From: Bisporella sp. PMI_857 | Lineage: Eukaryota > Ascomycota > Leotiomycetes > Helotiales > Helotiaceae | Reading direction: 5' to 3' | DNA: 64,000 bases | NCBI GenBank assembly: GCA_021307315.1 | Contig: JAJSPD010000014.1 | Coordinates: forward strand, 310,001 to 374,000 | Shown: one piece after another, positions 1-11,199 of the stretch | Numbering within the stretch: position 1 is the stretch's first letter | How the letters are laid out: each line of letters opens with the position of its first letter | Translations under genes and position numbers: made by a program | Notes under the pieces: generated by a model | Told to the model about the DNA's origin: nothing | The model's input: only the letters and a program-made list of their open reading frames with translations | Databases searched by the model: none

Positions 1-1240
1 AAGGATTTCCATAATCGCATCGAACGGTGTACTTATGTAGAATGGTGTTACTTCCGAACTACCGCCTCCGCAAGTAGCTGCTATCTTGAAGTGTTCGCCA
101 ATCAAGCCGAAGGTCTGATTTGATCCCTTAGCCAGTGGAAGGATGTGTCTCTCGTTCTTCAAGAGGACAATTGAGTCGGCGGCCACTTTTCGGGTTAGTG
201 CCCGACTTTCTTCTGTATCTCCAACTTCATTCTCCTTTGGCGCTGTAGGCTTGTGGGTTCGGTCTACAAGCTTCAGGACGTTCTTCACGGCCGCGTCTAT
301 CGCTTGCATCGATACTTTCCGGCATTCGACTGCAGCAATCAGCTGTTTACCTCTCCAGATGGCCGGTCCGGGCATTTCCAAATCGAGGCCTGCGTTGACG
401 GCCTCCGAAGTACTGTATGTGCCCCACCAGTCACTCATGACCAGACCATCAAATTTCCATTCCTTGCGGAGAACTTGTGTCAACATAAACGGGCTCTCAC
501 TGACATGGAGACCATTAATACGGTTATACGATGCCATGAACGCCCATGGCTGGGACTTCATTGCAATTTGGAACGGCATGAGGTGAATCTCGCGCAGAGT
601 ACGTTCTGTCATATGGACATCATCCTCGGTTGACAAGGTGGATTGATCGTGTGCGGCATAGTGTTTAATGCAAGCGCCTACCTGACGTTCTTGGAGCCCA
701 TTGATATAATGCAAGGCCAATGTTCCACTGAGAACGGGATCTTCTGCAAAAGCCTCAAAACCTCGGCCGATTAAAGGTGAACGTTGGATGCAAACGGTAG
801 GGGCAAGTGCGACGTGTACATCTTTGCGCCTACCCTCATCACCCAATAAGTTTCCAATACGGTGCAACAAGTCAACGTCAAAGGTTGCCCCGATTGCCGT
901 TGCGGATGGTAGCTGGTACCCTGGTGGCTGTATTGTAGACGTAGAGTCAGACGAAGCTCAGGTGCACGGAGGTCACCAGTATAGTACTTACGGGGTTGAA
1001 GAATCGGCCGCCACCTCCCCGCAAGCCATGTGGACCATCCGACATCTAGATGCCAATCAGGGACTACATAACGTCTAAAAAGTTTCGAGAGGGGCTCACA
1101 TTGAGGCTTGGTATGTTCAATCGTTCCAGCCCAGAGGCACGGCAGCCACCAGCTCCAGAGAGCAGACTGACCTTCTCTGCCAGGGAGAGCTGATTCACAA
1201 TATCATCGAACTTGTCGCTAGAGTGGTCTGGAGAAGACAT
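1..1240 (-). CDS. GH3 beta-glucosidase, N-terminal part (runs off the window)
   Basis: Beta-glucosidase of glycoside hydrolase family 3, which cleaves terminal beta-glucosyl residues from cellobiose and plant glucosides. No signal peptide is visible, so it is probably intracellular. I place the start at the ATG at 1238-1240; the longer reading begins at a TTG. The protein opens with MSSPDHSSDKFDD and NQLSLAEKVSLLSGAG. Two introns are inferred at 1046-1099 and 928-991. Splicing them joins LNMSDGPHGLRGGGG to the RFFNPPPGYQLPSATA segment, which is the family's substrate-site order. Further in are KHYAAHDQ and VMSDWWGTYS, whose Asp (near base 430) is the expected nucleophile. The C-terminal half lies beyond base 1. 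It diverges from a GH2 beta-galactosidase, which fits a role in sugar use. The family is certain; the substrate is not. Confidence 0.88.
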
Positions 1241-2295
1241 GTTGAGGAAATACGCAAAGGTGCGGTGAAGACTCGTTGCGAGAGCGACCACGGCTTCGAG
1301 AGCAGATGGGTCTTGTTTGATTGTTGGCAATAAGCTGTTTATGTATTCCCACTAAGGCTGTCGAACTGGGGCAAATAACTGGAGGCTAACCAGGTTGAAA
1401 CTCATTACTGGTGTTGCGGATCTCCAAAGTATAGGAGAGGTCAGGCTTGGTCCGAACGACGTGGACTGTTGACTTTAGGCTTGATCTGTGGTAGTCTGTG
1501 CTAGCCACCCGGAACTGAGGACAGCGCCGCGGTTCTTGGGGAACCGTGGTGGGGCGCCTTCTTGGGTCCGTTCTGAGGCACGCTTAGTAACCTAAGGGGT
1601 CTATTTGATCTAGAACCATGCCCTCTACCGAGTTGCCCATTTACGCCACCCCTTGAGAGTTTTAGAATGCATGAAGAGGCCCAATAAATAGTCAATATAA
1701 ACCTACATTACATAGCTTGTAATTGTAGTTAAATAATATAAACGTTATTCTGAGAAAGAGGATTATGCGTAGCAGAACCTAAGCAAAGCGTAACCTTATT
1801 AGCTAATAATTGTGAATGCTCTAAGGATAGCCTACGTTCCAAAGGCTCAGTGGCCCAGGCCGATTTGATGCTGTCCGCGGAATTGAGAGGATAAAAGCGC
1901 TTTGTTTATTTATTGATATAGCTTTTGCTGGCTATGTATATTAAATTTATACAAAGGTTTATTCTACTGCTAGGCCGGGACAGAGTTGGTTGCCCAGCCA
2001 TTAGCTAGGTCGAAAGTCTCGTTACTCATCTTAGACCGTATTTCCGAGCCATTACCCCTGTTACTTTCGGAGAAACTCAGGTAGCCGAGCGCTACTTCTC
2101 AACGCCCGCGGATAAATCCTTACTGTTCTAACATCGCCTCTTCTAATTAATACTAGAAATATCCTGGTCGCCACTTGCGGGAACGGCGGCCTTTGAAAGC
2201 CCGGTCGCATCTTCTTGCACGTGAATAATTTACAAAATAGCAATGATAAACAAGCCCAACAGTCTTCTTCCTTATGCTCTCCTCACCTATATAGC
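1241..2295. other. Intergenic region between divergent glycosidase genes
   Basis: About 1.05 kb between the GH3 and GH2 start codons, and so the likely shared promoter. It is AT-rich from about 1690 to 1960. The ORFs here start at non-ATG codons and look like chance. I see no RNA gene or repeat. Confidence 0.6.
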
Positions 2296-5200
2296 ATGGC
2301 TGGTAGATTTCCCTCTTCGAGGCCAGACTGGTCCAATATTGACATTATACACCGCGGTGTTCTCTCTCCACGATCTTACTTTTTCCTGTACGAAAATGAG
2401 GCCAGTGCCCTTACCGGTAGCCAAGATCAGTCACGGTCTATCTACTTGAGCGGAGTGTGGAAGTTCCAACATAGCGTCAATCCCTTCGAGGCACCGCAGC
2501 AGTTTGAAAACTCAACATACGACACCTCCAAGTGGAAAGATATTCAGGTTCCAGGTCATTGGCAACTTCAAGGGTGGGGCAATCCTCACTACAGCAACAT
2601 CAACTACATCATCCCTGCGAATCCGCCAAATGTGCCATTCGATAGCAACGAAACTGGCAGCTATGTTAGGAAGTTCAGTGTGCCAACAGACTTTGCAGGC
2701 GAGCAGCTACGGCTTCGATTTGAGGGTGTTGATTCTGCCTTCCATGTCTATGTTAATGGTTTTATGGTTGGTTACTCCCAAGGCTCTCGGAACCCTGCAG
2801 AGTTCGATATTACGTCCATTGTCAATTTTGCGGAGGAGAATGTGGTTGCGGTACGGGTCTATCAATTCTGTGATGGCACATACCTGGAAGATCAAGACCA
2901 ATGGCGAATGAGTGGCATCTTTCGCGACGTTCTCATTTTAGCGTTCCCGAAAAACCATATTAGTGATTTCCAAGTTCAGACACTGCTTGATGACGACTTC
3001 AAGAATGCTGATCTCGTAGTGAAGGTCGCTACGAAGGGTCAGGGCTTAATAGGCTTGAAGCTACTAGATTCGAGAGGCGCTACTGTTGCCACCAAGTCAG
3101 AGCAAGCCAGTAATCTTTCGACAACTCTAACCATCGCGATAACTGAGCCTAAGAAGTGGAGTGCAGAAGAACCTTACCTTTACAAGCTTGTCCTCTCTTT
3201 TGGTGGTCGTTTTATCGTCCAGAATGTCGGTTTTCGTAAGGTGGAGATCAAAGATGGTATCTTAAAGATCAATGGCAAGCGAATAGTCTTACGTGGCGTC
3301 AACAGGCATGAGCATCACCCTGTACACGGTAGAGCTGTCCCTTATGACTTTTTGAAGAATGACTTGCTTCTAATGAAGAAGTACAATATAAATGCTATCC
3401 GAACAGCCCACCAACCCCCAGATCCGAGGCTATTCAGTCTCGCCGACGAGTTGGGCTTTTGGGTTATTGATGAAGCAGACCTTGAGTGCCACGGTTTCTG
3501 TGCGATCGACAAACTGACTTTGTCCGAGGAAGAAAAGAATTTGCCCTACGCAGAAAAGCAGGCTCTAATCTACACCCGCCCAGGCCGGTTCACAACTGAT
3601 AATCCTGACTGGAAAGATCAGCATGTTGACCGTGCAGTGCAACTATGCATGCGGGACAAGAATCATCCCTCAGTTGTCATATGGTCTCTTGGGAACGAGT
3701 CATTTTATGGGCGCAATATTAAATCGATGTATGATGCTATTAGAGCTATAGATACTACTCGGCCAATCCATTACGAAGGAGATAGGCTGGGAGAAACCGT
3801 CGATCTCTTGTCAAAGATGTATTTAAGTATCGAGGAACTGATTAGCTTCGGCGAAGAGCCCAACTTCACGAAGCCTTTGATACTCTGTGAGTACATTCAT
3901 GCAATGGGAAATGGCCCGGGAAACATTAAAGAGTACATTGACGCTTTCTATGCCTACCCTCGCCTGCAGGGGGGCTGTGCCTGGGAGTGGGCAAACCACG
4001 GACTCGATGTCAAAGGTTCCCTGGTTCATGGCCAGTCCTACGCCTATGGAGGAGATTTTAAGGAGGAGCCAAATGACTATAATTTCATCTTAGATGGAAT
4101 GTGTTTCTCCGACCATACACCAACGCCAGGATTAATTGAGTATAAGAAAGCAATAGAGCCGGTGCAGCTCCAGAGCTTTGCAGATGGGAAATTAACAATT
4201 GCAAATCGATACGACCTTGTTACTCTAGATCACCTCAATTGCGATGGATTCCTGGTCGCAGATGGGTATAAAAACCCACTTGGAGAAATCCCCATACCTA
4301 CTGGTATTGCTCCACATACGACGGCAGAAATAGCGCTACCGGAGTTGGACGCCGTTGGAGTTAAAGGAGAGATCTACCTTCAGCTTAATTTTAGCTTGAA
4401 AGAGGCGACTGCATGGGCTGACAGCAGCCATCTTCTATCGTCTTCGCAACTCCAGCTGCGTGCCCCTACTAAAGGGGCTTCTACGGCCGTAACAACGGAC
4501 ATACCAGCACCAACTCTCGATATCACGCCAACTACTTTGACCATTGTTGCAGCAGAGTCTACTTGGGTTTTCTCACTCACATCTGGCAAGCTTACTTCTT
4601 GGATCAAGTCCAAGATCGAATTGTTCCACTCGCACCTTGGTCCTGAATTTGATATCAACCGCGCCGAGACGGACAATGATCGCCGACACGATGCTGTGGA
4701 CTGGAAGGAGAAGTTCGTGCACCTAAGCAAAGCATATACACATTCCGTTGAATGGTTCACGAATGCCTTAACGTCTTCGGTTGAGGTCATTGTCGAAACT
4801 AGACTCGCGCCACTGGTTTTATCTTGGTCCATTAATATCATTACGAAGTACACTTTCAGAGGTGATGGCTCGCTTAACATTCATTGCAGCGGCAACCCAG
4901 CGGGCGAAAATCTTCCCCTCACGCTACCTCGAATTGGATTCACATTAGGGCTGCCACAGCAATTTGACAAAGTTGAATGGTTTGGTCGTGGTCCAGGAGA
5001 GAGTTATAAGGACAAGAAACTTTCACAGCTCTATGGTAATTGGACTTCTACTGTTGACGAATTGTTTGTAAACTACGAATTTCCGCAGGAGGGGTCAAAT
5101 CGCACCGACGTGCGATGGGTTAAGCTTGACTCGGGCGAAGCTAGTTTGAAAGCGATGTTTGGGACACAAGACGGTTTCAGCTTTATGGCCAGTCACTACA

Positions 5201-5382
5201 CATGGAAGGACTTGTACGAATCTAAACATCCGCATGATCTGAGAGAGAAGAAGAAGGACTATATTGTGCTAAGACTTGATCCAGATCATCATGGACTTGG
5301 TTCAGGAAGTTGCGGGCCCAAGACAAGAGAAGAGTACGCGTTGAAACCGCGATCCTTTGAATTTGAAATTAGGCTAGAGTGA
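2296..5382 (+). CDS. GH2 beta-galactosidase (LacZ/LAC4 type), single exon
   Basis: Hydrolyses beta-D-galactosides such as lactose and plant galactosyl oligosaccharides. It is a 1,028-residue single exon, matching yeast LAC4-type enzymes in length. I start at the ATG at 2296 (MAGRFPSSRPDWSNID) because the longer frame begins at a TTG. Family landmarks appear in order. An N-terminal jelly roll contains GSYVRKFSVP and MSGIFRDVLI. The barrel contains RTAHQPPDPRLF and DEADLECHGF. The acid/base motif is WSLGNES (Glu about 468) and the nucleophile motif is ILCEYIHAMGNG (Glu about 532). YGGDFKEEPND follows, and the C-terminal small domain contains WFGRGPGESYKDK. There is no signal peptide, so it is predicted to be cytosolic. 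It is divergent from the GH3 beta-glucosidase. Confidence in the enzyme class is very high. Confidence 0.95.
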   Translation: MAGRFPSSRPDWSNIDIIHRGVLSPRSYFFLYENEASALTGSQDQSRSIYLSGVWKFQHSVNPFEAPQQFENSTYDTSKWKDIQVPGHWQLQGWGNPHYSNINYIIPANPPNVPFDSNETGSYVRKFSVPTDFAGEQLRLRFEGVDSAFHVYVNGFMVGYSQGSRNPAEFDITSIVNFAEENVVAVRVYQFCDGTYLEDQDQWRMSGIFRDVLILAFPKNHISDFQVQTLLDDDFKNADLVVKVATKGQGLIGLKLLDSRGATVATKSEQASNLSTTLTIAITEPKKWSAEEPYLYKLVLSFGGRFIVQNVGFRKVEIKDGILKINGKRIVLRGVNRHEHHPVHGRAVPYDFLKNDLLLMKKYNINAIRTAHQPPDPRLFSLADELGFWVIDEADLECHGFCAIDKLTLSEEEKNLPYAEKQALIYTRPGRFTTDNPDWKDQHVDRAVQLCMRDKNHPSVVIWSLGNESFYGRNIKSMYDAIRAIDTTRPIHYEGDRLGETVDLLSKMYLSIEELISFGEEPNFTKPLILCEYIHAMGNGPGNIKEYIDAFYAYPRLQGGCAWEWANHGLDVKGSLVHGQSYAYGGDFKEEPNDYNFILDGMCFSDHTPTPGLIEYKKAIEPVQLQSFADGKLTIANRYDLVTLDHLNCDGFLVADGYKNPLGEIPIPTGIAPHTTAEIALPELDAVGVKGEIYLQLNFSLKEATAWADSSHLLSSSQLQLRAPTKGASTAVTTDIPAPTLDITPTTLTIVAAESTWVFSLTSGKLTSWIKSKIELFHSHLGPEFDINRAETDNDRRHDAVDWKEKFVHLSKAYTHSVEWFTNALTSSVEVIVETRLAPLVLSWSINIITKYTFRGDGSLNIHCSGNPAGENLPLTLPRIGFTLGLPQQFDKVEWFGRGPGESYKDKKLSQLYGNWTSTVDELFVNYEFPQEGSNRTDVRWVKLDSGEASLKAMFGTQDGFSFMASHYTWKDLYESKHPHDLREKKKDYIVLRLDPDHHGLGSGSCGPKTREEYALKPRSFEFEIRLE

Positions 5383-7701
5383 TGATGAAGAAAGCAATTA
5401 GAACAAAAGGGAGATTCTCACTAATATAGGGAAGATGCCAAATTTTGATATTGTCGCAATTTATAGTTTAATATAATTGAATCTTCATGAAAGGCATGGT
5501 CTGAACAGCTGTATAATCTATCTGCGCAGTACCGAAGCTCTATACAGGAAGCGTCCGCTGTTTTTGCTATCAGTATCTCCAAGCACATCTTTACTACTAA
5601 GTCGGCCTTACAGTTATGTCTTATGCCCCCACTTTAACTAATTCTATTCTAACCGGCTTCAACCCAGACCCTAAACTCCTGCAACCTTGTGTAAGAATGA
5701 AGATTTGTACTTTGCTAGATAGTTTTATGAGCCAACTGAGCTCTTTTCTATGATTGAAAGGTATGCTCTTGTCTTACCATAGGGATTGTGAATGCGATCA
5801 AGGCCAAGAGTTTATCAGCAGACTTGCGACCTTTTGCATTAGCTTTAGCAGAATAATCAGCACCACTGCATACACCATTGCCCCTGAAAACCTTTTTATT
5901 GCCATTGCTGATAAGCTTTGTTTTCTTGATGCAGACTCGCAATCCTCGTTCGACTCCTCGTCTGTTACAGGGTATGTACCAGGCATGGTAGCTCCGGAGG
6001 TATCGGCGTCGAGATATAGAAGGTATCATAATTGCTGTCATTCTTGCTGCGTGCCTTATCACCCCTTTTCTTTTGCTTTAACTAAAAACTATCGAGCAGT
6101 TTTACTGTTATCCATTTTGGAGGATCGTTGTTCGAAGTTCGTAGGATTGAAAGATAGATTTGGCAAGGGAGAGAAGGCCAAGAGATAAGGCTGCAGTAGG
6201 GGGGAAAAGTAATAAACTCCAGATTGGTTGGAGACCTTGCTAAATATGTCAGACGCTAAATTTGAAGGTGAATGTAAGTCTGAATTCGGCCTCAAGGCAG
6301 AACCACGGTTATAGTCAGCGCCAATGCCCCTATCTTCCATCGCATGAAATACGCCCGTGTCATGCCAGCTTCATATTAGCGCACTCTTGGGTCATAAATT
6401 TTCCTACTCTGCCTTTAGATTCACGAGCCTATATTCATAATATCTATCTCTGCCAAAAAGGAAAAAGCGTTTCACTTCCGTTCAGCGCTGGAATCATTGT
6501 GCAATACAACTAATTTATGGCCATGGCGATTAAATTGTTCATTTATTTTAAGGAAATGAAGTACTGTGAATCGATTTTATTAAAAAGGTTGATTCTGAGC
6601 ATCTTGGTATGGATGTTGCATTAGCAATCTCTCTCAAATATGCCCAGCCAGTATGAAGACGGCCTGCGGCTTTGGTCTAATCAAGGCAGTTAAATAGCAT
6701 CAATATTATGAAGAGTGGAAGGAATCTGATCCAAATCACTATTCGAACCATTGCAGTAAGTTTATAAGCATCTACCACGCATTCAGTCGCTTCTCAGCCT
6801 AGTACTGGTAATCAATAAATCATGTTTTTGCGAAATAGGGGCAGCCTCGCGGTTAACCGAGATTTCTGCCTTGCATGGATACGGTGCCAAGAGCTGTGTC
6901 TCAGCCGCCACCAATGATCTTCGTGGCAAGAATGTGCACCAAGCATTCTACGCTGAATGACATCTCAATGATATTTTGAGTATACTCGCACTACAAGCTC
7001 TCAGTTATTCAATCGTTTCTCTTTGATTCGTCGCCGTAGTCATGTGAGATATCGATATTCCAATTCTCTGCATTGAAGTTTTGTCGGGCAAAGTCTCTCT
7101 ACCAAACAGTCAGAAAGGCTCAATGTATTCCTGGCCAAAATCATCGAGCTAAATCATCAGGGATGGTAGAAGACGATGAATATTGATGTTGAGCCAATGG
7201 ACGCTGGCGTGCAAATATTGCGGGCTGTGATTGGCTGCTGTATAAGCGAGATCTTCAAGATCCATCATCTCCATGCTTCAACATCATCCGTTCATGAACA
7301 CGAATCCTTTCGCCCACATGTCCTTTTAGCGCCCATATCTACGGCACAAAGGGAATTGGCTCGGTTCAACTTGATATGCGATACAAGGAGCTTTATCTGT
7401 AGACATGTCCAAGCTCGTTAGCATATGTGACTAGCGTGATGATGTGGAAGACCCTGAAGTTGACATGACATACATGTGGCCAATTCCATAGGCCAATATT
7501 TAAATGTCCCTGAAACTTATGCCAAATGACCAAACTCATGTGGAGGGGCACCGTGGGACAAGATGAGGGGTTATATCCTCTCCCATCTACCTGTCGTAAA
7601 ATCCTTTCCCCCTTTACCTGTATTAGCTCTCACTCTGAACATGAATATCAACTACTTCTAGCAAACAAATCTTTGTTTTGAACCAGCGATGAGAGAATAC
7701 C
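5383..7701. other. 2.3 kb intergenic stretch with no convincing gene
   Basis: Downstream of the GH2 gene and upstream of the betaine-lipid synthase. The longest readings are short and overlap on both strands. The only one with protein-like character is a minus-strand 62-codon ORF at 5798-5986 with an acidic start and a hydrophobic stretch (AMVYAVVLIILLKL). I do not call it a gene. Base 6840 onward holds no repeat or RNA gene that I can recognise. Confidence 0.5.
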
Positions 7702-7721
7702 ATGGCTTTTCTTACCCCTAA
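7641..7721 (+). promoter_or_regulatory. Two upstream ATGs before the betaine-lipid synthase start
   Basis: An ATG at 7641 opens a six-codon uORF that ends at 7661. A second ATG at 7689 opens a ten-codon frame that overlaps the main start at 7702 out of frame. If the 5' leader covers them, they could damp translation. The transcript start is unknown, so this is only a possibility. Confidence 0.3.
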
Positions 7722-10299
7722 TATCCCGCTAAAGGATCCTCATACTCAGATTATCATTGTTGGAGCAAGTTTGCTTCTTCTTATTGGAATTATCTTTGCC
7801 ACAACATTTATACGTGCGTCCCAAAAAGATGACGAGGATATAGGAACATTAAGATCGTTCCTTCGATTTTTCTATGCGTCATTCTTGAAGCCACATACTG
7901 GAGATGGCACTGAGAATGGTCAGCAAGATGCGCTGGAGAGCTTCTACAAGGCCCAGGCAGGTGTGTATGATGCGACGAGGAAAAGGCTACTGCATGGCCG
8001 TGAGGATATGCTTGGTTTGGTGGCAGCTCAGCTTGTGCAGAAAGCGACCAAAGAACACACGCGTGATCCTAAGCGTATATGGGTGGACGTAAGGGATTGT
8101 TTGCTCTTGAGTTTCAACGCTCAAGTAATAAGACGCTGACATCCTCTACAGATTGGAGGTGGCACTGGCTGGAATATTGAGGCGATGAATGCATATGTTT
8201 CAGTTCCTGAATTCTTCTCAAGCGTTTATCTCGTTGACTTCTCGCCATCTCTTTGCGAGGTAGCCAGAAAACGGTTCACAAGATTAGGCTGGACGAACGT
8301 GAAAGTGGTCTGCCAAGATGCAAGGACTTTTCGCTTGGAAGATCATGAAGATAGTAATGAATCTTCTCTAGGCTTTGCTCTCCCACCATCGTACGCCTCT
8401 GATGAGTATTCTAGCATTAATGGTGCAGATCTCATAACACTTTCGTACAGCTTGTCCATGATTGTATGTTGATTATCATTGTGCTAATATATCTGCTGAC
8501 ACATGTAGCCCGACTTCTATTCGGTCATCGATTCTCTTACGTCTCTTCTTGCTCCTGCTGGTATAATTGGTGTAGTAGATTTCTACGTACAGTCAATCGT
8601 GGATCTCAGCTGCAGAAACTACACAGGCGGTGTCATCAATCGGCACGTAAATTGGTTTGGAAGGTTGTTTTGGAGAGCGTGGTTTGATGTTGATCGCGTA
8701 GGCCTCGAACCCGGACGACGGGACTATCTTGAGTATCGCTTTGGCACTCTACTCAGCGCTGATTCCCGCAATCAGCTTCTTGGTTCCATTCCATACTACA
8801 TCTGGATCGGCCGTCCCAAGAAGCCAGCCTCAGAACTGAGTATAACCAACTATCCCCATGAGATTGTAGAGCGTTTGGATGCTGCTGCAACTGAGTCACC
8901 ATATCTCTCACCTATCAACCACACTAAGAATCTTTTTCAGGCAGTTGAAAGATCCGTTCCAGAGATTAGGTCCAAGGCATTTGATGCAGCCATCGTCAAC
9001 CTTGCTTCGAATCTCCCTTTGCCATCATTCTTCTACCAGAACCATCATTGGCGCATCCACTATGATGACCAATTGAAGAAACACACACAATTCAAAAACG
9101 AGTACATTTACGCTTTCACTTGGGAGGATACTCGCGTAGACCACCGTCTACTGCGTCTTGGGTCGAATGATGTAGTTCTCGCAATCACATCAGCAGGCGA
9201 CAACATCCTATCCTATGCTCTTAGCTCACCAGCTCGTATCCACGCCGTCGATCTGAACCCTAATCAAAACCACCTTCTTGAACTCAAAGTGGCAGCATAC
9301 TCCGCCTTACCATACGCCGACTTCTGGCAGCTTTTTGGAGTAGGTAAACATTTAGACTTCCGGTCACTGCTTATTTCTCGTCTTTCGCCACATATGTCAT
9401 CCCGCGCTTTCCAATACTGGCTCAATCACACTCACGTCTTCGCTTCAACGAGATCAAACGGTCTATATGAGACCGGAGGTTCTCGACATGCAATAAAAGT
9501 TGTACGCTTCCTCTCAATCGCCCTTGGTTTCCGAGCCGAAATCAAGAAGCTCCTCGGTGCCAAGACTTTGAACGAGCAACGCGAAATATACAATAAGAAG
9601 ATTCGTCCTATTCTGATGTCCCGCCTACTCTCCTACCTGGTTGTCAGCCAAGAGAAGTTCCTCTGGGCTGCCTTAGGCGTACCGCACAACCAACTTGCGA
9701 TGTTAGAAGCAGATCATCTTGCCTCCGAAAGCCTTCCAAACTCTACACCTTCCGCTTCGCCCCTCGAACATTCCGCCAAGGACTTGAATGCCAGCAGAGG
9801 CAAAGCAGTATGGGAATATATGGTGTCAACCCTCGATCCCGTCGTCGAGACATCTCTCATCGGTGAAGATAACCCCTACTACTTGGTGTGCTTGCAAGGT
9901 TCCTATTCCCAACGTTGCCATCCCGACTATCTTAAGCCCAAATCGCACCAAAAGCTTTCTCGAAAGGGTGCATTCGACGGGCTGCGCATCCACACGGACG
10001 AGGTCAACGAAGTCATATCGCGGATGGCGGCTGGAACATTGACGGTTGCAGTGGTTATGGACAGCATGGACTGGTTTGATCCGGGGTCCGAGGCTGCGGG
10101 GGTGCAGATCGAGAAGCTGAATCGGAGCTTGAAGCTCGGAGGGCGAGTGCTGTTGAGGAGCGCAGCGTTGCGGCCATGGTATATTGATACATTTGAGAGC
10201 CTTGGGTTTGTGAGCAAGAGAGTTGGGGCAAGGGCTGCGGGGGCATGTATTGATCGGTATATTTCTCTTCCCAAGCGTCGATTCTATGTTGTCTACTGA
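7702..10299 (+). CDS. BTA1: Betaine-lipid synthase, fused BtaB-like and BtaA-like domains
   Basis: Makes the phosphorus-free membrane lipid DGTS from diacylglycerol and S-adenosylmethionine. One half transfers the 3-amino-3-carboxypropyl group and the other methylates the amine three times. Three exons (7702-8088, 8152-8463, 8509-10299) give 829 residues in frame. The order is a hydrophobic segment (about residues 18-36), then an N-terminal methyltransferase with [10 protein letters not shown] at about 130 and [18 protein letters not shown], then a C-terminal DUF3419/BtaA domain with [33 protein letters not shown] and [17 protein letters not shown]. Fungal enzymes carry the methyltransferase first, as seen here. 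It probably acts at the ER membrane. In fungi and algae these enzymes replace phospholipids under phosphate starvation; I saw no clear PHO box. The introns are 63 and 45 bp with clean GT-AG ends. Confidence 0.92.
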
Positions 10300-10316
10300 T
10301 ACGAAGCAGGGTGAAT

Positions 10317-10631
10317 ATGTATGCATCATGCTGGCTACTAACGAAGATCGAGGATCTTATTCCGCCTACCCCAAAGGTTTCTTCGCTAAGCAGCAGAGAT
10401 AGCTCCATTGACCTGGAGAAATTAGAGACCTGACTTCCTAACGCCGCATTGAAAATAGAGGAGGTCTTGCAAGAATGGACGAACCATCGAAAGGATTTCC
10501 GTAGCCTCAATATCATATCTGAAGCTGTAAGGCTTAGAGATATGGACCGCACGCCTACACAAGAAGAGCCTGACGTATTTGCAGAGTTGAGATTAAGGAA
10601 GAAAGTTCGACAGAGAGCAAAGTCATTTTAA
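10317..10631 (+). pseudogene. Possible relic coding frame with one in-frame TGA
   Basis: One reading frame starts at the ATG at 10317, stops at a TGA at 10431-10433, and stays open in the same frame to a TAA ending at 10631. The second half is charged and helix-like (VLQEWTNHRKDF, AELRLRKKVRQRAKSF), which looks more like protein than random sequence. It begins 18 bp after the BTA1 stop codon. I do not recognise a family. It may be a decayed gene, a 3' UTR, or chance. Confidence 0.25.
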
Positions 10632-10827
10632 AGTATATATCCTACTTATAAATTCCTATCTGATTACGAATTTTAACTCCGTCTTGATTCATTCCGTGTT
10701 CCATGGTAAGTATAAGTTCCCTCGGCATGTTGATTACCGTGACTGGTTCATATGTATTGAAAGACACAATAGTCATAGGCCCTCAGCCACATCATAATTT
10801 TGTTAAAATGTTATATCTACCTGAGAA

Positions 10828-10836
10828 AAATAATAA
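10828..10836. repeat. Left target-site duplication of the MULE (9 bp)
   Basis: The bases aaataataa lie directly before the left end of the transposon and recur directly after its right end at 13448-13456. Nine base pairs is the usual duplication made by Mutator-type transposases. Confidence 0.85.
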
Positions 10837-10911
10837 CGGCAAATATCTGGGATACCACCGAAAAGTGCCCATATTTCTCGGATACCACCACTTTATTTGG
10901 AGGCTTTCTCA
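10837..10911 (+). repeat. Left terminal inverted repeat of the MULE (75 bp)
   Basis: Begins cggcaaatatctgggatacc and ends ggaggctttctca. It matches the reverse complement of 13373-13447 at all 75 positions, after which the two ends diverge. Confidence 0.88.
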
Positions 10912-11199
10912 ACATACCACTTTTTTAAAACAGTGGTATATAAGATAGCTTCCAAAAAAATGGTGGTATTTCAGAAATATCTCAAATACTATCATTTTTT
11001 TGGTGTATATCTGAAATACTATTATTTTGTCAGCAAATATTTAGTATACCACTGTTTCGCTGCCAAAATACTAAAATAAAGTACTACATAACCTACAAAC
11101 TATTATATTGAAATAATTATTTTTTTGAAATAGTTTTTTTTATTGTGTATTCGACAACAATATAGCTTTTTCTGTAAGCTCTACTTTTCCTGATATTTC

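Noticed and set aside
9826..10552. Minus-strand ORFs of 115-167 codons over the BTA1 3' end
   Set aside because: They are antisense readings of a conserved coding exon and have no features of their own.
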